Below the pieces are notes generated by a model, which was given only the letters and a program-made list of their open reading frames with translations, was not told where the DNA came from and made no database searches. A DNA stretch of 64,000 bases from Alteromonas indica (GTDB lineage: Bacteria; Pseudomonadota; Gammaproteobacteria; Enterobacterales; Alteromonadaceae): contig PYVY01000004.1 in the NCBI GenBank assembly GCA_003056425.1, positions 224,471 through 288,470 on the forward strand, given 5' to 3'. Below, piece by piece: positions 45,325 to 54,835 of the stretch. Position numbers and translations under genes: made by a program. Numbering within the stretch: position 1 is the stretch's first letter; the number at the start of each line of letters is the position of its first letter.

Positions 45325-46656
45325 CTAGCCCTCATGCAGGGCATGGTAAATAGCTGCCGTCAGCTGGGATAACGCCTCGGGTTTAATAATATACGGTGGC
45401 ATGATGTAAACCAGTTTATTAAAAGGACGAATCCACACCCCAGCCTTTACAAATATTTTCTGCAAACGAGCCACATCCACCGGCTGGTGGGTTTCTACCA
45501 CTCCGATAGCGCCCAGCACCCGTACATCCTTCACACAGGCCAGCTCGCCACAGCGGGCAAGCTCCTGTTGGAGCTGCGTTTCGATATTACTAACCTGCTG
45601 CTGCCAGTGGTTTTCCTGAATTAGGGCTAAACTTTCCGCCGCCACCGCACAGGCTAACGGGTTGCCCATGAAAGTAGGGCCATGCATAAATACCCCAGGT
45701 TCACCCTGACAAACGCCCAGCGCGACGTCTTCGGTACACAGTGTAGCTGCCAGTGTCATGTAGCCGCCGGTGAGCGCTTTACCTAAACACATTATATCCG
45801 GGCTGATCTGGGCATGATCGCAGCCAAATAATTTGCCGGTACGCCCGAAACCGGTGGCAATTTCATCACAAATAAGTAACACATCGTAGGTATCACACAA
45901 CTGCCGACAGCGTTTCAGATATTCCGGATGGTAAATACGCATACCCCCAGCGCCTTGCACCACAGGTTCAATAATCAATGCTGCTATTTCGTGATGATGC
46001 CGGGCAAACAATTCTTCAAGAGGTAAAATATCGTCTTCACTGAATGTCTGCCCGAAGCGGGTTTGCGGCGCAGGCGCAAATATCTGGCGGGAGAGTACCT
46101 CAGCAAATAAACTGTGCATTCCATTTACCGGATCACAGACCGACATAGCGGCGAAGGTATCGCCGTGATAACCATTTCGCGGGGTGATTATCCGATGTTT
46201 ATCTGGCCGGCCCTGGCAGGCCCAGTATTGCAAAGCCATTTTTAATGCAACTTCGACCGCCACTGATCCGGAGTCGGCTAAAAAGACCCGTTCCATACCA
46301 TCTGGTGCCATAGCAAGCAATTGCTTACATACCCGGACTGCCGGATCATGGGTTAAGCCGCCAAACATCACGTGAGAAAATTTATCAATTTGCGAATGGG
46401 CTGCTTGATTCAGGCGCGGGTGATTATAGCCATGAATGGCAGCCCACCAGCTGGACATGCCGTCGACCAGCGTTTCGCCGCTAGCCAGGTGAATATTAAC
46501 ACCTTCAGCGCCAGTGACTTCATAGCAGGGAAGGGGGTGAGTAGCAGAGGTGTAAGGGTGCCAGATATGGCGCTTATCAAATTCAGTATTGGTCAAAATA
46601 TCGCCATTGGTAAAGGTTGGTAAATGGTCAGAGTTGACAACTCTGATGGTGTGCAT
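45325..46656 (-). CDS. bioA: Adenosylmethionine-8-amino-7-oxononanoate aminotransferase
   Basis: PLP enzyme that makes 7,8-diaminopelargonate, using SAM as amino donor. Highly similar to E. coli BioA: HIWHPYTSATHPLPCYEV, DGMSSWWAAIHGYNHP, VMFGGLTHDPA, and the PLP lysine in LCLGKALTGGYMTL. The ATG at 46656 gives 443 residues, with about 20 extra at the N-terminus. A TTG at 46596 would give 423 and align with the E. coli start, but neither has a strong ribosome site. It is divergent from bioB. Confidence 0.95.
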   Translation of the reverse strand: MHTIRVVNSDHLPTFTNGDILTNTEFDKRHIWHPYTSATHPLPCYEVTGAEGVNIHLASGETLVDGMSSWWAAIHGYNHPRLNQAAHSQIDKFSHVMFGGLTHDPAVRVCKQLLAMAPDGMERVFLADSGSVAVEVALKMALQYWACQGRPDKHRIITPRNGYHGDTFAAMSVCDPVNGMHSLFAEVLSRQIFAPAPQTRFGQTFSEDDILPLEELFARHHHEIAALIIEPVVQGAGGMRIYHPEYLKRCRQLCDTYDVLLICDEIATGFGRTGKLFGCDHAQISPDIMCLGKALTGGYMTLAATLCTEDVALGVCQGEPGVFMHGPTFMGNPLACAVAAESLALIQENHWQQQVSNIETQLQQELARCGELACVKDVRVLGAIGVVETHQPVDVARLQKIFVKAGVWIRPFNKLVYIMPPYIIKPEALSQLTAAIYHALHEG

Positions 46657-46662
46657 AGACTA
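46628..46662. promoter_or_regulatory. Candidate bio operator/promoter between bioA and bioB
   Basis: A perfect 19-base palindrome, TCAGAGTTGACAACTCTGA (46628-46646), contains a TTGACA at 46634-46639; 16 bases further TAGACT gives a possible bioB promoter. The reverse strand carries TTGTCA for bioA. Position and symmetry suit a biotin repressor site, but it lacks the standard TTGTAAACC-N15-GGTTTACAA sequence. If bioA starts at 46656, the palindrome lies in its coding region. Confidence 0.4.
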
Positions 46663-46694
46663 AGCCAGCATTTGACAATAGTAAAGGACAGGCT

Positions 46695-47783
46695 ATGACT
46701 GCCGCATTCCCTCAGCACACGGCCCTTGGTACAGTGCGCCACGACTGGACTCACCAGGAAGTTAAGGCACTTTTTGAGATGCCCTTCAACGATTTGGTAT
46801 TTAACGCGCAATCGATTCACCGACAGCATTTTAATCCTAATGAGGTGCAGGTATCTACGTTGCTTTCGATAAAAACTGGCGCCTGCCCGGAAGACTGTAA
46901 ATATTGTCCGCAAAGCGCGCGCTATGATACCGGTTTAGAAAAGGAACGTTTACTGGAGATTGAAAAGGTAATAGAGCGCGCCAAAGAGGCCAAAGCGGCA
47001 GGCTCGACGCGGTTTTGTATGGGCGCTGCCTGGCGCAACCCAAAGGCGCGGGATATGCCTTACGTCACGCAACTGGTCGCAGAAGTGAAAAAACTTGGCC
47101 TGGAAACCTGTATGACGTTAGGTATGTTAAGCCGAGAGCAGGCGCTATCGCTAAAACAGGCGGGCCTGGACTATTACAATCATAATCTGGACACATCCCC
47201 TGAGTATTATGGCGATGTTATTACTACCCGTACGTATCAGGACCGGCTGGATACACTGGAAAATGTTCGCGGCGCGGGTATGAATGTATGTTCTGGCGGT
47301 ATTGTCGGGATGGGCGAAACGGCTAAAGACAGAGCTGGACTGTTAATGTCTTTGGCAAATTTACCAACCCAACCGGAAAGTGTGCCGATTAACATGCTGG
47401 TGAAGGTAAAAGGCACCCCCATGGATAACGTCGACGATCTGGAACCCTTTGAATTTATCCGTACGATAGCGGTAGCCCGAATCATGATGCCAGCCTCCCA
47501 CGTGCGATTATCTGCCGGCCGGGAGGATATGAACGAGCAAATGCAGGCGCTATGCTTTATGGCAGGGGCGAATTCAATATTCTATGGGTGCAAACTACTG
47601 ACTACATCTAACCCCGATACCCATGAAGATGTGCAACTGTTTCGTAAGCTTGGCATCAATACGGAACGCCGACGCGATTATTCAGATGAAGCCCATGCCC
47701 AAACATTGCGCGAAGAGATAGCCCAGGGGAATACCCGAGATTTGTTTTATGATGCGACCCGCAAGGGCACGGTGGAGGCCTGA
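46695..47783 (+). CDS. bioB: Biotin synthase
   Basis: Radical-SAM enzyme that inserts sulfur into dethiobiotin. The radical-SAM cluster motif is [17 protein letters not shown], and the second-cluster residues are in [27 protein letters not shown] and RLSAGREDM. Length of 362 residues is slightly longer than E. coli (346). It heads the bioBFCD operon; its stop overlaps the bioF ATG. Confidence 0.97.
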   Translation: MTAAFPQHTALGTVRHDWTHQEVKALFEMPFNDLVFNAQSIHRQHFNPNEVQVSTLLSIKTGACPEDCKYCPQSARYDTGLEKERLLEIEKVIERAKEAKAAGSTRFCMGAAWRNPKARDMPYVTQLVAEVKKLGLETCMTLGMLSREQALSLKQAGLDYYNHNLDTSPEYYGDVITTRTYQDRLDTLENVRGAGMNVCSGGIVGMGETAKDRAGLLMSLANLPTQPESVPINMLVKVKGTPMDNVDDLEPFEFIRTIAVARIMMPASHVRLSAGREDMNEQMQALCFMAGANSIFYGCKLLTTSNPDTHEDVQLFRKLGINTERRRDYSDEAHAQTLREEIAQGNTRDLFYDATRKGTVEA

Positions 47784-48952
47784 TGCCATTTGACTGGATG
47801 GCCCGGGAGCTTGAACACAAACAGCAGCAGGGCTATTTGCGTTCACGCACCGTGGTAGAGTACGAAAAAGACAGTGTCATCTGTATTGCAGGTAAGCATT
47901 ATTTAAATTTTTCCAGCAACGATTACCTGGCGATGCGACAACATGAGGGCTTATTGCAATGTTGGGTAGAAGGACTGGCCCAATTTGGCGCGGGAAGCGG
48001 CGCCTCGCCATTGGTGACGGGCTATACCCAGGCCCACCAGGCCTTAGAAAGCTATTTAGCCGAGCATCTAAAACGTGAAGCGGTATTGTTATTTAATTCA
48101 GGGTTTAGTGCTAACCAGGCGCTATGCCAGGCACTGTTTCCCGCTGGCGGCAATATTGTGGCGGATAAGTATATGCATGCGTCTTTCATCGACGGCGCGC
48201 AAGGGTCCAGTGGTCAGCTGCGCCGGTTCAAACATAACGATATAAGCCACTTACGGCAACAGTTAGCTGCCTGTGATACAGCTGATACGCTTATAGCCTG
48301 CGAGGGTATTTACAGTATGGATGGCGACGCCAGCCCATTAACTGAGCTTGCCAGCCTAAGTCATCAGCACGACTGCTGGATGATGGTTGATGATGCCCAC
48401 GGCCTGGGCGTGCTAGGCGAAACCGGGTTGGGCAGCGTACAGGCATATGGACTCAGCCAGCAACAGGTGCCAATAGTAATGGGCACTTTTGGTAAAGCCA
48501 TCGGAACTGGGGGCGCGTTTGTAGCGGGCTCTCAATTATTGATTGATTATCTGGTGAACAATGCCCGCCATTATATTTACTCTACAGCGATGCCGCCGGC
48601 ACAGGCATTAGCCACGCTGTATTCTTTTGAACATATTGCTACCGCAGATAAACGTGACACGCTGCAACAGAATATCGCTTATTTTAAAAAGTACGCGGCG
48701 CAATGTGGAATAGCACTGATGCCTTCAACCAGCCCCATTCAACCGGTGATGATTGGCAATCCTCAGCGCGCGGTAGCCTTCAGTGAAGCATTAAAACAAC
48801 GCGGTATATGGGCCCCAGCTATCCGCTATCCTAGCGTACCCAAAGGTACTGATCGTATTCGTATTACACTGAACAGCGGCCACACCCGACAGGATATTAC
48901 CGCCGTTTGCGATGCGCTAAGTCTGGCAGCACAAGAGACCAGCCATGTCTGA
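47783..48952 (+). CDS. bioF: 8-amino-7-oxononanoate synthase
   Basis: PLP-dependent condensing enzyme joining pimeloyl-ACP (or CoA) with alanine. It has the family marks FSSNDYLAMRQHEGL, GAGSGASPLVTGYTQAHQALE, VDDAHGLGVLGETGLGS and the PLP lysine in MGTFGKAIGTGGAFVAG. Length 389 residues. It overlaps bioB by one base and bioC by 8 bases. Confidence 0.97.
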   Translation: MPFDWMARELEHKQQQGYLRSRTVVEYEKDSVICIAGKHYLNFSSNDYLAMRQHEGLLQCWVEGLAQFGAGSGASPLVTGYTQAHQALESYLAEHLKREAVLLFNSGFSANQALCQALFPAGGNIVADKYMHASFIDGAQGSSGQLRRFKHNDISHLRQQLAACDTADTLIACEGIYSMDGDASPLTELASLSHQHDCWMMVDDAHGLGVLGETGLGSVQAYGLSQQQVPIVMGTFGKAIGTGGAFVAGSQLLIDYLVNNARHYIYSTAMPPAQALATLYSFEHIATADKRDTLQQNIAYFKKYAAQCGIALMPSTSPIQPVMIGNPQRAVAFSEALKQRGIWAPAIRYPSVPKGTDRIRITLNSGHTRQDITAVCDALSLAAQETSHV

Positions 48953-49742
48953 CGTGGGGCAGCCTTTAACGGCGTCTTTACGTGGTGACGCTGTTTTACA
49001 CAATATTGCCCGCCAGTTTAGCCGCGCCGCGCCGCGCTACGATAACTGCGCGACGATTCAACATACAATCGCTACGGCCGGACTGAACCGGGTACCGGGC
49101 AACACAGGCACATTACTGGATATCGGTTGTGGTACCGGACGCAATACCGCCCGCCTGGCGGCGCGCGGGTTTACCGTTACCGGCGTGGATTTAGCTCCTG
49201 GCATGGTGGCCTATGCCAGCCAGCGTTTTGCCCGTTTGACCTTCAAAATAGCCGATGCCCAAGCGCTGCCCTTTCATCACAATACCTTCGACAGGGTATT
49301 TTCATCTATGGCATTACAGTGGTGTGCTTGCCCCCGACAGGTTATTGGCGAAGTGGCCCGGGTGCTAGCTCCCCGAGGCATAGCGTGCCTAACCATCATG
49401 GTATCGGGCTCGTTTGCTGAACTGGACGCTGCCCGGGCAGCGAGCGGGCTTGCTCCGGCCACAAATAACATGGCAAGTTTTGCGCAATGGGAAGAGGCCA
49501 GCAAGCAATGTAACGTGCGGCTAATTGAATCCACGGCAGCATTGTATATCGATACTTTTACCGACATTTTGGAACTGTTGCGCTCAATAAAAACGGTTGG
49601 GGCGGGGACCCGGCTGACGTCCCCACCTACACCGCCGTTATCCCGTCCGGCAATCGCGGCTCTGGCTGATGCCTACCCGCGTACTGCCGACGGTGGACTA
49701 CCGTTGAGCTACCAGGTAGCACACCTCATTTTGGAAAAGTAA
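48945..49742 (+). CDS. bioC: Malonyl-ACP O-methyltransferase
   Basis: SAM-dependent methyltransferase that caps malonyl-ACP so that fatty-acid synthesis can build pimeloyl-ACP. Motif I is LLDIGCGTGRNTARLAARG, with VTGVDLAPGM and ADAQALPFHHNTFDRVFSSMALQW following. Length of 265 residues is normal. No bioH is visible nearby, so the pimeloyl-ACP esterase must be encoded elsewhere. Confidence 0.95.
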   Translation: MSDVGQPLTASLRGDAVLHNIARQFSRAAPRYDNCATIQHTIATAGLNRVPGNTGTLLDIGCGTGRNTARLAARGFTVTGVDLAPGMVAYASQRFARLTFKIADAQALPFHHNTFDRVFSSMALQWCACPRQVIGEVARVLAPRGIACLTIMVSGSFAELDAARAASGLAPATNNMASFAQWEEASKQCNVRLIESTAALYIDTFTDILELLRSIKTVGAGTRLTSPPTPPLSRPAIAALADAYPRTADGGLPLSYQVAHLILEK

Positions 49743-49744
49743 TC

Positions 49745-50416
49745 ATGCAGACTTTTTTTATTACCGGCACCGACACCGAAGTCGGCAAAACCTATTTTAC
49801 TGTTCGCTGGCTAAAGACGTTGGCAGCCAATGGTGACAAGGTTTTAGGCTACAAACCCGTGGCGGCTGGCTGTGAAATGGTAGACACCCAGCCTGTTAAC
49901 GAGGACGCATTAGCCATCTTCGAGGCGTGCAATATGAAGGTCACCCTGCGCGAAGTGAACCCCATAGCGCTAATGCCGCCTATCGCGCCTCATATAGCTG
50001 CCTGTGAGGCTGGTATACCTATTAGCCAGCAACAGATTCTATCAGGCTATAAAGTGCTCGAAGCGTATCAGCCAGATGTTTTACTTATGGAGGGGGCTGG
50101 TGGCTGGCAGCTGCCGTTGGGGAATGGCTTATGGATGCCGCAAATTGTGCAACAACTAGGCCTGCCGGTCATTATGGTAGTAGGGATGCGGCTGGGATGT
50201 CTGAATCATGCCTTGCTGACCGCGCAGGCTATTTCGCAAGCGGGCCTTACGCTATATGGCTGGGTGGCAAATCAACTTACTTCCGCGCCCATGCCATATT
50301 ATCGGGAAAATTTGCGCACCTTATGCGATGCGCTGGAAGCTCCCCTGCTAGCCGAACTACCTTATGCTACAGCGCCCAGTCCGACAGACGGGTTACTGGC
50401 TAATATATTGCGATAA
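49745..50416 (+). CDS. bioD: Dethiobiotin synthetase
   Basis: ATP-dependent carboxylase closing the ureido ring of biotin. The P-loop is FFITGTDTEVGKTYFT at the N-terminus, followed by YKPVAAGCE and EGAGGWQLPLG. Length 223 residues. It ends the bioBFCD operon. Its last 24 bases overlap the 3' end of the converging pepE gene. Confidence 0.96.
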   Translation: MQTFFITGTDTEVGKTYFTVRWLKTLAANGDKVLGYKPVAAGCEMVDTQPVNEDALAIFEACNMKVTLREVNPIALMPPIAPHIAACEAGIPISQQQILSGYKVLEAYQPDVLLMEGAGGWQLPLGNGLWMPQIVQQLGLPVIMVVGMRLGCLNHALLTAQAISQAGLTLYGWVANQLTSAPMPYYRENLRTLCDALEAPLLAELPYATAPSPTDGLLANILR

Positions 50417-51109
50417 GTCGGCAGTAGGTTGAACCGTCCTTTTTTCGGTACCACAAAATACAAAGCCTTCCTTGTCGCCGACCAGGGTTAACCTGCCGTC
50501 GGTAAGCCTCAAAGCGGTACCTTCAGCAATGGCCAGCACCGCCACATCAGGATTTAGCGTAGTAAATTCAGCCAGCCGCTGGTCGCGGGTTTCCCCATTG
50601 TGGCCCGCCGGGGCATAATTACTGTAATGGGGGTTTAACTGGCAGTTCAGCACGCCCAGTGCGTTGAAGGAGGGGGGCTGCACAATAGGCATATCATTGG
50701 TCGTTTTAATACTGCGCCCGCAGATATTTGAGCCCGCGCTCCAGCCTATATACGCGGTTCCTTTTGCTATCGCCTGTTTTAGCGGTTCCAGTAAGCCTCG
50801 TGCATAAAGACTATGCAACAAATTAAAGGTATTGCCGCCGCCCACCACGATTGCTTGCTTTTTCTCATACGCCTGGGCCAGTGCTTCTGCCGGGTCGGCA
50901 AAGGTGTGCAAACCGGTAACTGTAAATTCAGGTAAGGCATTGGCGACCTTTTCGCAATAGTCATCCCACGCCGTAGTTACCCCTGCATAAGGAACAAATA
51001 GTAAGTCCTTACAATCACCAAGGTGCGCAAAAATAAATGGCTTTGCATGCTCAAGATAGTCTTCATTACCTTGCCGGGAACTGCTTAACATTAAAACCTG
51101 TGGGTGCAT
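50393..51109 (-). CDS. pepE: Dipeptidase E (alpha-aspartyl dipeptidase)
   Basis: S51-family serine peptidase that cleaves Asp-X dipeptides. The nucleophile is in YIGWSAGSNICG, and the family segments IVVGGGNTFNLLHSLYARGL and NPHYSNYAPAGHNGETRDQRL (with the His) are present. Length of 238 residues is a little above the E. coli 229. It converges on bioD with overlapping 3' ends and no terminator between. Confidence 0.93.
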   Translation of the reverse strand: MHPQVLMLSSSRQGNEDYLEHAKPFIFAHLGDCKDLLFVPYAGVTTAWDDYCEKVANALPEFTVTGLHTFADPAEALAQAYEKKQAIVVGGGNTFNLLHSLYARGLLEPLKQAIAKGTAYIGWSAGSNICGRSIKTTNDMPIVQPPSFNALGVLNCQLNPHYSNYAPAGHNGETRDQRLAEFTTLNPDVAVLAIAEGTALRLTDGRLTLVGDKEGFVFCGTEKRTVQPTADLSQYISQ

Positions 51110-51743
51110 ACCTGCTCCATGATAAAAGCCTAAGCCTAACGCATTCGGTCGAAGATATGTAGCTTGCCGTACGTCATATTAACTTTCGCTGTAAACACGT
51201 CAGACAATAACATGAGGTGTTTAAATTAAGCAGAATATAGAAGCAAAACGGGCTTTGCTTATTCCTCTTGGCTCCTCTATGGCTTTTACGCAACCTCGCT
51301 TCTGGCTTAAACACAACACCACCGGTTTGGTAGGTTGGTTGCCGCCGCTGGTCTTTGTCTGTTGTATGCAAGGGGAAAATAGCCGTGCACCCCGTGCGGC
51401 TCTCTGGGCATCTACGGGGCCAGGATGAAGGGGCTAGCGAATTATTGAGCAGGAATAGGGCATGAGTCTGCTCAGTTGCGCGTAGGGTTGGTTATATTAA
51501 TACGGCTGAGAAAATAATGATGGCCAAAAGGGGTAGAGCTGGAAATGGACAAGTCAAGCACCACTGCCACCTGTTCCTTTAACAGATTTTATCTTAAGCC
51601 AGCTATGTGGCAGAACACAGCGACATCAGTTACCGCTGATTGGTGATTCAGACAGGATAGGGCAGTTAAAGGGGTTATCGTCCCATTCTTGTGCATGGTA
51701 TTGTATCGCAGGTAAACTTTACGTGTAATATGCGCGTAATAAG
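51110..51743. other. Intergenic stretch without recognised gene
   Basis: About 630 bases before the azurin leader. A minus-strand frame of 65 codons at 51174-51371 is basic and shows no domain. A hairpin AAGCAAA/TTTGCTT lies at 51241-51260. Nothing else was recognised. Confidence 0.5.
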
Positions 51744-51774
51744 CCAGGTCATCATAGCGGTGCGACCTGGTTTT
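51744..51774 (+). terminator. Hairpin with T-tract upstream of azurin
   Basis: CCAGGTC (51744-51750) pairs with GACCTGG (51764-51770) and is followed by TTTTA. It sits 60 bases before the azurin ATG, with no annotated gene in front of it. It may be an attenuator in the azurin leader or the end of a short transcript; a weak TTGTAT-N19-TAATAT promoter lies upstream. Confidence 0.45.
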
Positions 51775-51833
51775 ACCGCTTTTCCTAATTTGCGCGGCTC
51801 ATGCGCGACAAATCCGTTCTATAAGGAGCGATT

Positions 51834-52280
51834 ATGAAAGTTAAAGGCTTACTTGCAGCATCACTATTACTTACCGCCGGCGCGGTAAGCGCCCAAGAAT
51901 GTGAAACAACTATCGACAGTACTGATTCAATGCAGTTTGGTAAAAAAGAAATGAGCGTACCAAAAAGCTGTGATGAATTTACCGTTACGTTGACTCACAG
52001 CGGCAAAATGGACAAAAGCGTTATGGGCCATAACTGGGTCTTAACTAAGCCGGACGATGCCCAGGCCGTCGCGACCGATGGCATGACCGCGGGCATGGAA
52101 GAAAATTACCTTAAACCCGATGATGAGCGAGTAATTGCAGCCACAAAAATTATTGGTGGAGGTGAACAAACCTCTGTGACTTTCTCGGTTGATGAACTGG
52201 CCGGAATGGATGAATACACATTCTTTTGCTCTTTCCCAGGCCATATGAGCATGATGAAAGGCACGCTTACCGTTAAATAA
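51834..52280 (+). CDS. azu: Azurin
   Basis: Periplasmic type I copper protein that shuttles electrons. A 20-residue signal peptide (ending GAVSA) precedes a mature part closely like Pseudomonas azurin: CDEFTVTLTHSGKM, VMGHNWVL (His ligand), YLKPDDERVIAATKIIGGGE, and FFCSFPGHMSMMKGTL, which supplies the Cys, second His and axial Met. All copper ligands are intact. ATAAGGAGCGATT gives a strong ribosome site. It has its own terminator and stands alone. Confidence 0.95.
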   Translation: MKVKGLLAASLLLTAGAVSAQECETTIDSTDSMQFGKKEMSVPKSCDEFTVTLTHSGKMDKSVMGHNWVLTKPDDAQAVATDGMTAGMEENYLKPDDERVIAATKIIGGGEQTSVTFSVDELAGMDEYTFFCSFPGHMSMMKGTLTVK

Positions 52281-52295
52281 TATCGGTCTATTCGG

Positions 52296-52325
52296 GGCTG
52301 GCGTATGCTGGCCTTCTATTTTTAT
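52296..52325 (+). terminator. Terminator after azurin
   Basis: GGCTGGC/GCTGGCC forms a 7-bp hairpin with two G-T pairs and a GTAT loop, followed by TTCTATTTTTATT, 16 bases after the stop. Confidence 0.6.
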
Positions 52326-52446
52326 TGTCCTCTATTCTCTGTTTCCCCCGCCATGGTACACTCTAGCACTATTTTGCCTGTCCTCGGCTTCGTTCCGTTA
52401 GCAGGTATATCAGCGTCAATAGTTAGTATTAATTAAGGTTTGTTTG

Positions 52447-52923
52447 ATGTCGCAACAGCAGAAACCCGCCGTTTTGTTCGTTTGTCTGGGTAATATTTGC
52501 CGCTCGCCCACCGCTGAAGCGGTGTTTCGCCATAAGGCAGCGGCCGCCGGGCTCGATGTTACTATCGATTCTGCCGGTACCCATGGTTATCACATAGGTA
52601 GCGCGCCCGACAAACGTTCGCAAAGCGCGGGGATCGCCAAAGGTTATAAATTTGATGGTATAGCGTGCCGTAAGGTGGCGCATGAGGATTTTGATAAATA
52701 CGACTATATCCTGGCGATGGACAAGAGCAACCTGGCCAATTTACAAAAAGTGTCAGACAGTGCATACCACCCCAAAATAAAGCTTTTTTTATCCTTTGCT
52801 AACAGTGACCATCAAGAAGTACCGGATCCGTATTATGGCGGTAAGAAAGGCTTTGAGCTGGTATTGGATTTAATTGAACAAGCCAGCGACGGTTTGATAG
52901 AGGATATTAAAAAACGGCAGTGA
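52447..52923 (+). CDS. Low-molecular-weight protein tyrosine phosphatase
   Basis: A 158-residue cysteine phosphatase. The P-loop VCLGNICRSPTAEAVF (CX5RS) is at about residues 13-28, and the general-acid Asp is in EVPDPYYGGKKGF. The eukaryote-like length suggests a general LMW-PTP rather than a capsule-specific Wzb. I chose the ATG at 52447; the codon before it is TTG. Its stop overlaps the start of a BtuC-type permease gene, so the three genes form an operon. Confidence 0.9.
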   Translation: MSQQQKPAVLFVCLGNICRSPTAEAVFRHKAAAAGLDVTIDSAGTHGYHIGSAPDKRSQSAGIAKGYKFDGIACRKVAHEDFDKYDYILAMDKSNLANLQKVSDSAYHPKIKLFLSFANSDHQEVPDPYYGGKKGFELVLDLIEQASDGLIEDIKKRQ

Positions 52924-53888
52924 AACGTTTAGCCTTCACCACCTATACCGGCTTGACTACGGCTGGCCTGGCGCTTATTACCGCGGTGTTACTTACCGAT
53001 TGGCAAGAAAGCGTCGCCAGCGAGGTATTCTGGCATATTCTATGGCAGCTACAGTTACCATTGGTAATAACCGCTATTTTAGTGGGGGCGGTACTGGCTG
53101 TCAGTGCCGCCTCTTTACAGGTAGTGTTACACAATCCGTTGGCCGACCCGGGGATCATTGGTATTTCAAGCGGAGCCAGTCTGGTAGCGGCGGGTTTGCT
53201 TATTGTACAGCCCATTCAGCTTGCTCAGGGGGCGCCTTATTTATTGCCGTTAGGCTGCTTCATTGGTGCGTTGTTATCGACCTGGTTGATATACCTGGTA
53301 GCCAGAAGGCTACGCGGTGCAGCCATGGCGGTAATTTTAGCCGGCATTGCTATTTCTACCGTAAGTGGGGCGCTGATGGCCTGGCTGTATGTACTGGCGG
53401 ATGCACAGGCGCTGCGTAATCTCACCTTTTGGTTGATGGGAAGTCTGTACCAGACTGACTGGATGATTTTAAGTGTAGCAGGGCCAGTAATGCTGGGCAG
53501 TGTGGTTTACCAATGTTGGCAAAGCCGGCAACTTAACTGGCTTTACGGGGGGGAAACCCTGGCGGCAGCGGCGGGGGTTACGCCGGAAAAACTGATTAAA
53601 AAGACATTGCTGGCAAGTGCGCTGGGGGTAGGGGCTGCGGTATCGGTGGCCGGTTCTATTGCGTTTATTGGCCTATTGGTACCGCACTTTTTACGCCTGG
53701 TAATAGGCTATAATAATCGCGCCTTGCTACCGGCATGCGCCCTGTGTGGTGCGGTAGTACTGTTAGCCGTAGCGACATTGACCGAATACCTGCACCTGAT
53801 AACCCTGCCAGTTTCCATGATTACCGCCACAGTAGGCGGGCCGCTATTACTGTTGGCTTTGTATCGCGGCCAGTGGAAAGTGGCATGA
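52920..53888 (+). CDS. btuC: FecCD-family ABC permease, BtuC-like
   Basis: A 322-residue inner-membrane permease with about 10 helices. It has the FecCD hallmarks LQVVLHNPLADPGIIGISSGASL early and GSIAFIGLLVPHFLRLVIG late, the latter being the ATPase-coupling loop. The length matches BtuC (326). Vitamin B12 uptake is the best guess, with iron siderophores as the alternative. No binding-protein gene or B12 riboswitch is visible here. Confidence 0.8.
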   Translation: MKRLAFTTYTGLTTAGLALITAVLLTDWQESVASEVFWHILWQLQLPLVITAILVGAVLAVSAASLQVVLHNPLADPGIIGISSGASLVAAGLLIVQPIQLAQGAPYLLPLGCFIGALLSTWLIYLVARRLRGAAMAVILAGIAISTVSGALMAWLYVLADAQALRNLTFWLMGSLYQTDWMILSVAGPVMLGSVVYQCWQSRQLNWLYGGETLAAAAGVTPEKLIKKTLLASALGVGAAVSVAGSIAFIGLLVPHFLRLVIGYNNRALLPACALCGAVVLLAVATLTEYLHLITLPVSMITATVGGPLLLLALYRGQWKVA

Positions 53889-54643
53889 TTACACTATCAA
53901 AGGTGGGCGTGAGCGGTCGCCTTGACGCTATTAATCTGGTGGTGAACAAAGCTCAGCATTGGCACATTTTAGGGCAAAATGGCGCCGGCAAGTCGACGCT
54001 GCTCCAGATAATGGCGGGATTAGCCCTGCCACAACATGGTCACTGCCTGCTTTCAGGCACTCCCATCAGTGACTATAGCCTGGCACATCTGGCGCGATTC
54101 AGAGCTTTTCATGGGCAGCAGCAAGTGCACTCTTTTGCCATCCCCGCCGGGCAGTATATTGATTTTTACGGGGCGGGGAAGGGCGCTCATCCTTTACCGG
54201 CAGTGTTAACCGAAGCATTGGAGCTCAAACCGTTATTATCCCGGCCGGTTACCCGGTTATCCGGGGGCGAGCAACAGCGAGTTAACTTGGCGCGGGCACT
54301 GTGGCAGGTCTGGACGGCTATTGAAGCCGGTGAGGCGCTGCTGGTGCTAGATGAACCAATGCAAGGATTGGATATCCGCCATCAACTTACCTTTCTTACG
54401 TTTTTGCAACAACTTTGTCAGCAAGGCAATAGTACCATCATCAGTTCACATAATCTGACGCTGAGCGCTCGCTTCGCCTCTCATGCGATGTTGCTTAATG
54501 GCGGGCAGCAAGTGGCCAGTGGCACAATTTCCCAGGTATTTACCGCCGAGAATCTCAAAATGGGTTACGGCATAGCGTTTGATATAACAAATAACCAAAA
54601 CACGCTACAAATTCACCCTCAGTGGCCTCCTGTACTATCATAA
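53885..54643 (+). CDS. btuD: ABC transporter ATPase, BtuD-like
   Basis: A 252-residue ATPase partner of the upstream permease. Walker A is LGQNGAGKSTLLQIMAG, the signature is LSGGEQQRVNLARAL, and Walker B is LLVLDEPMQGLD, with a switch His in IISSHNL. The ATG overlaps the permease stop (ATGA). Its short length and the QIMAGL...HGHCLLSGTPI region fit BtuD. A longer frame upstream overlaps the permease and is not used. Confidence 0.85.
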   Translation: MITLSKVGVSGRLDAINLVVNKAQHWHILGQNGAGKSTLLQIMAGLALPQHGHCLLSGTPISDYSLAHLARFRAFHGQQQVHSFAIPAGQYIDFYGAGKGAHPLPAVLTEALELKPLLSRPVTRLSGGEQQRVNLARALWQVWTAIEAGEALLVLDEPMQGLDIRHQLTFLTFLQQLCQQGNSTIISSHNLTLSARFASHAMLLNGGQQVASGTISQVFTAENLKMGYGIAFDITNNQNTLQIHPQWPPVLS

Positions 54644-54835
54644 ATATGGTAAGCTGGCCTTAAGGGCCATCTTATGCCGTCGCCTGCGAAAAAGGCGCTG
54701 TCAGTGTTTGTTCTGGTGAGTTCACCAATACAATTAAGCTATTTTCATGCCGCACTGATGACAATTTTCAGCTTATGCCGCAAGGCCCGTTCCCTTATCA
54801 TTAATAGCAATGAAGCAATAGCAACAGGAGACTTC

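Noticed and set aside
52326..52446. Cobalamin riboswitch before the phosphatase-btuCD operon
   Set aside because: No B12-box-like sequence, and the gap is too short for the full element.
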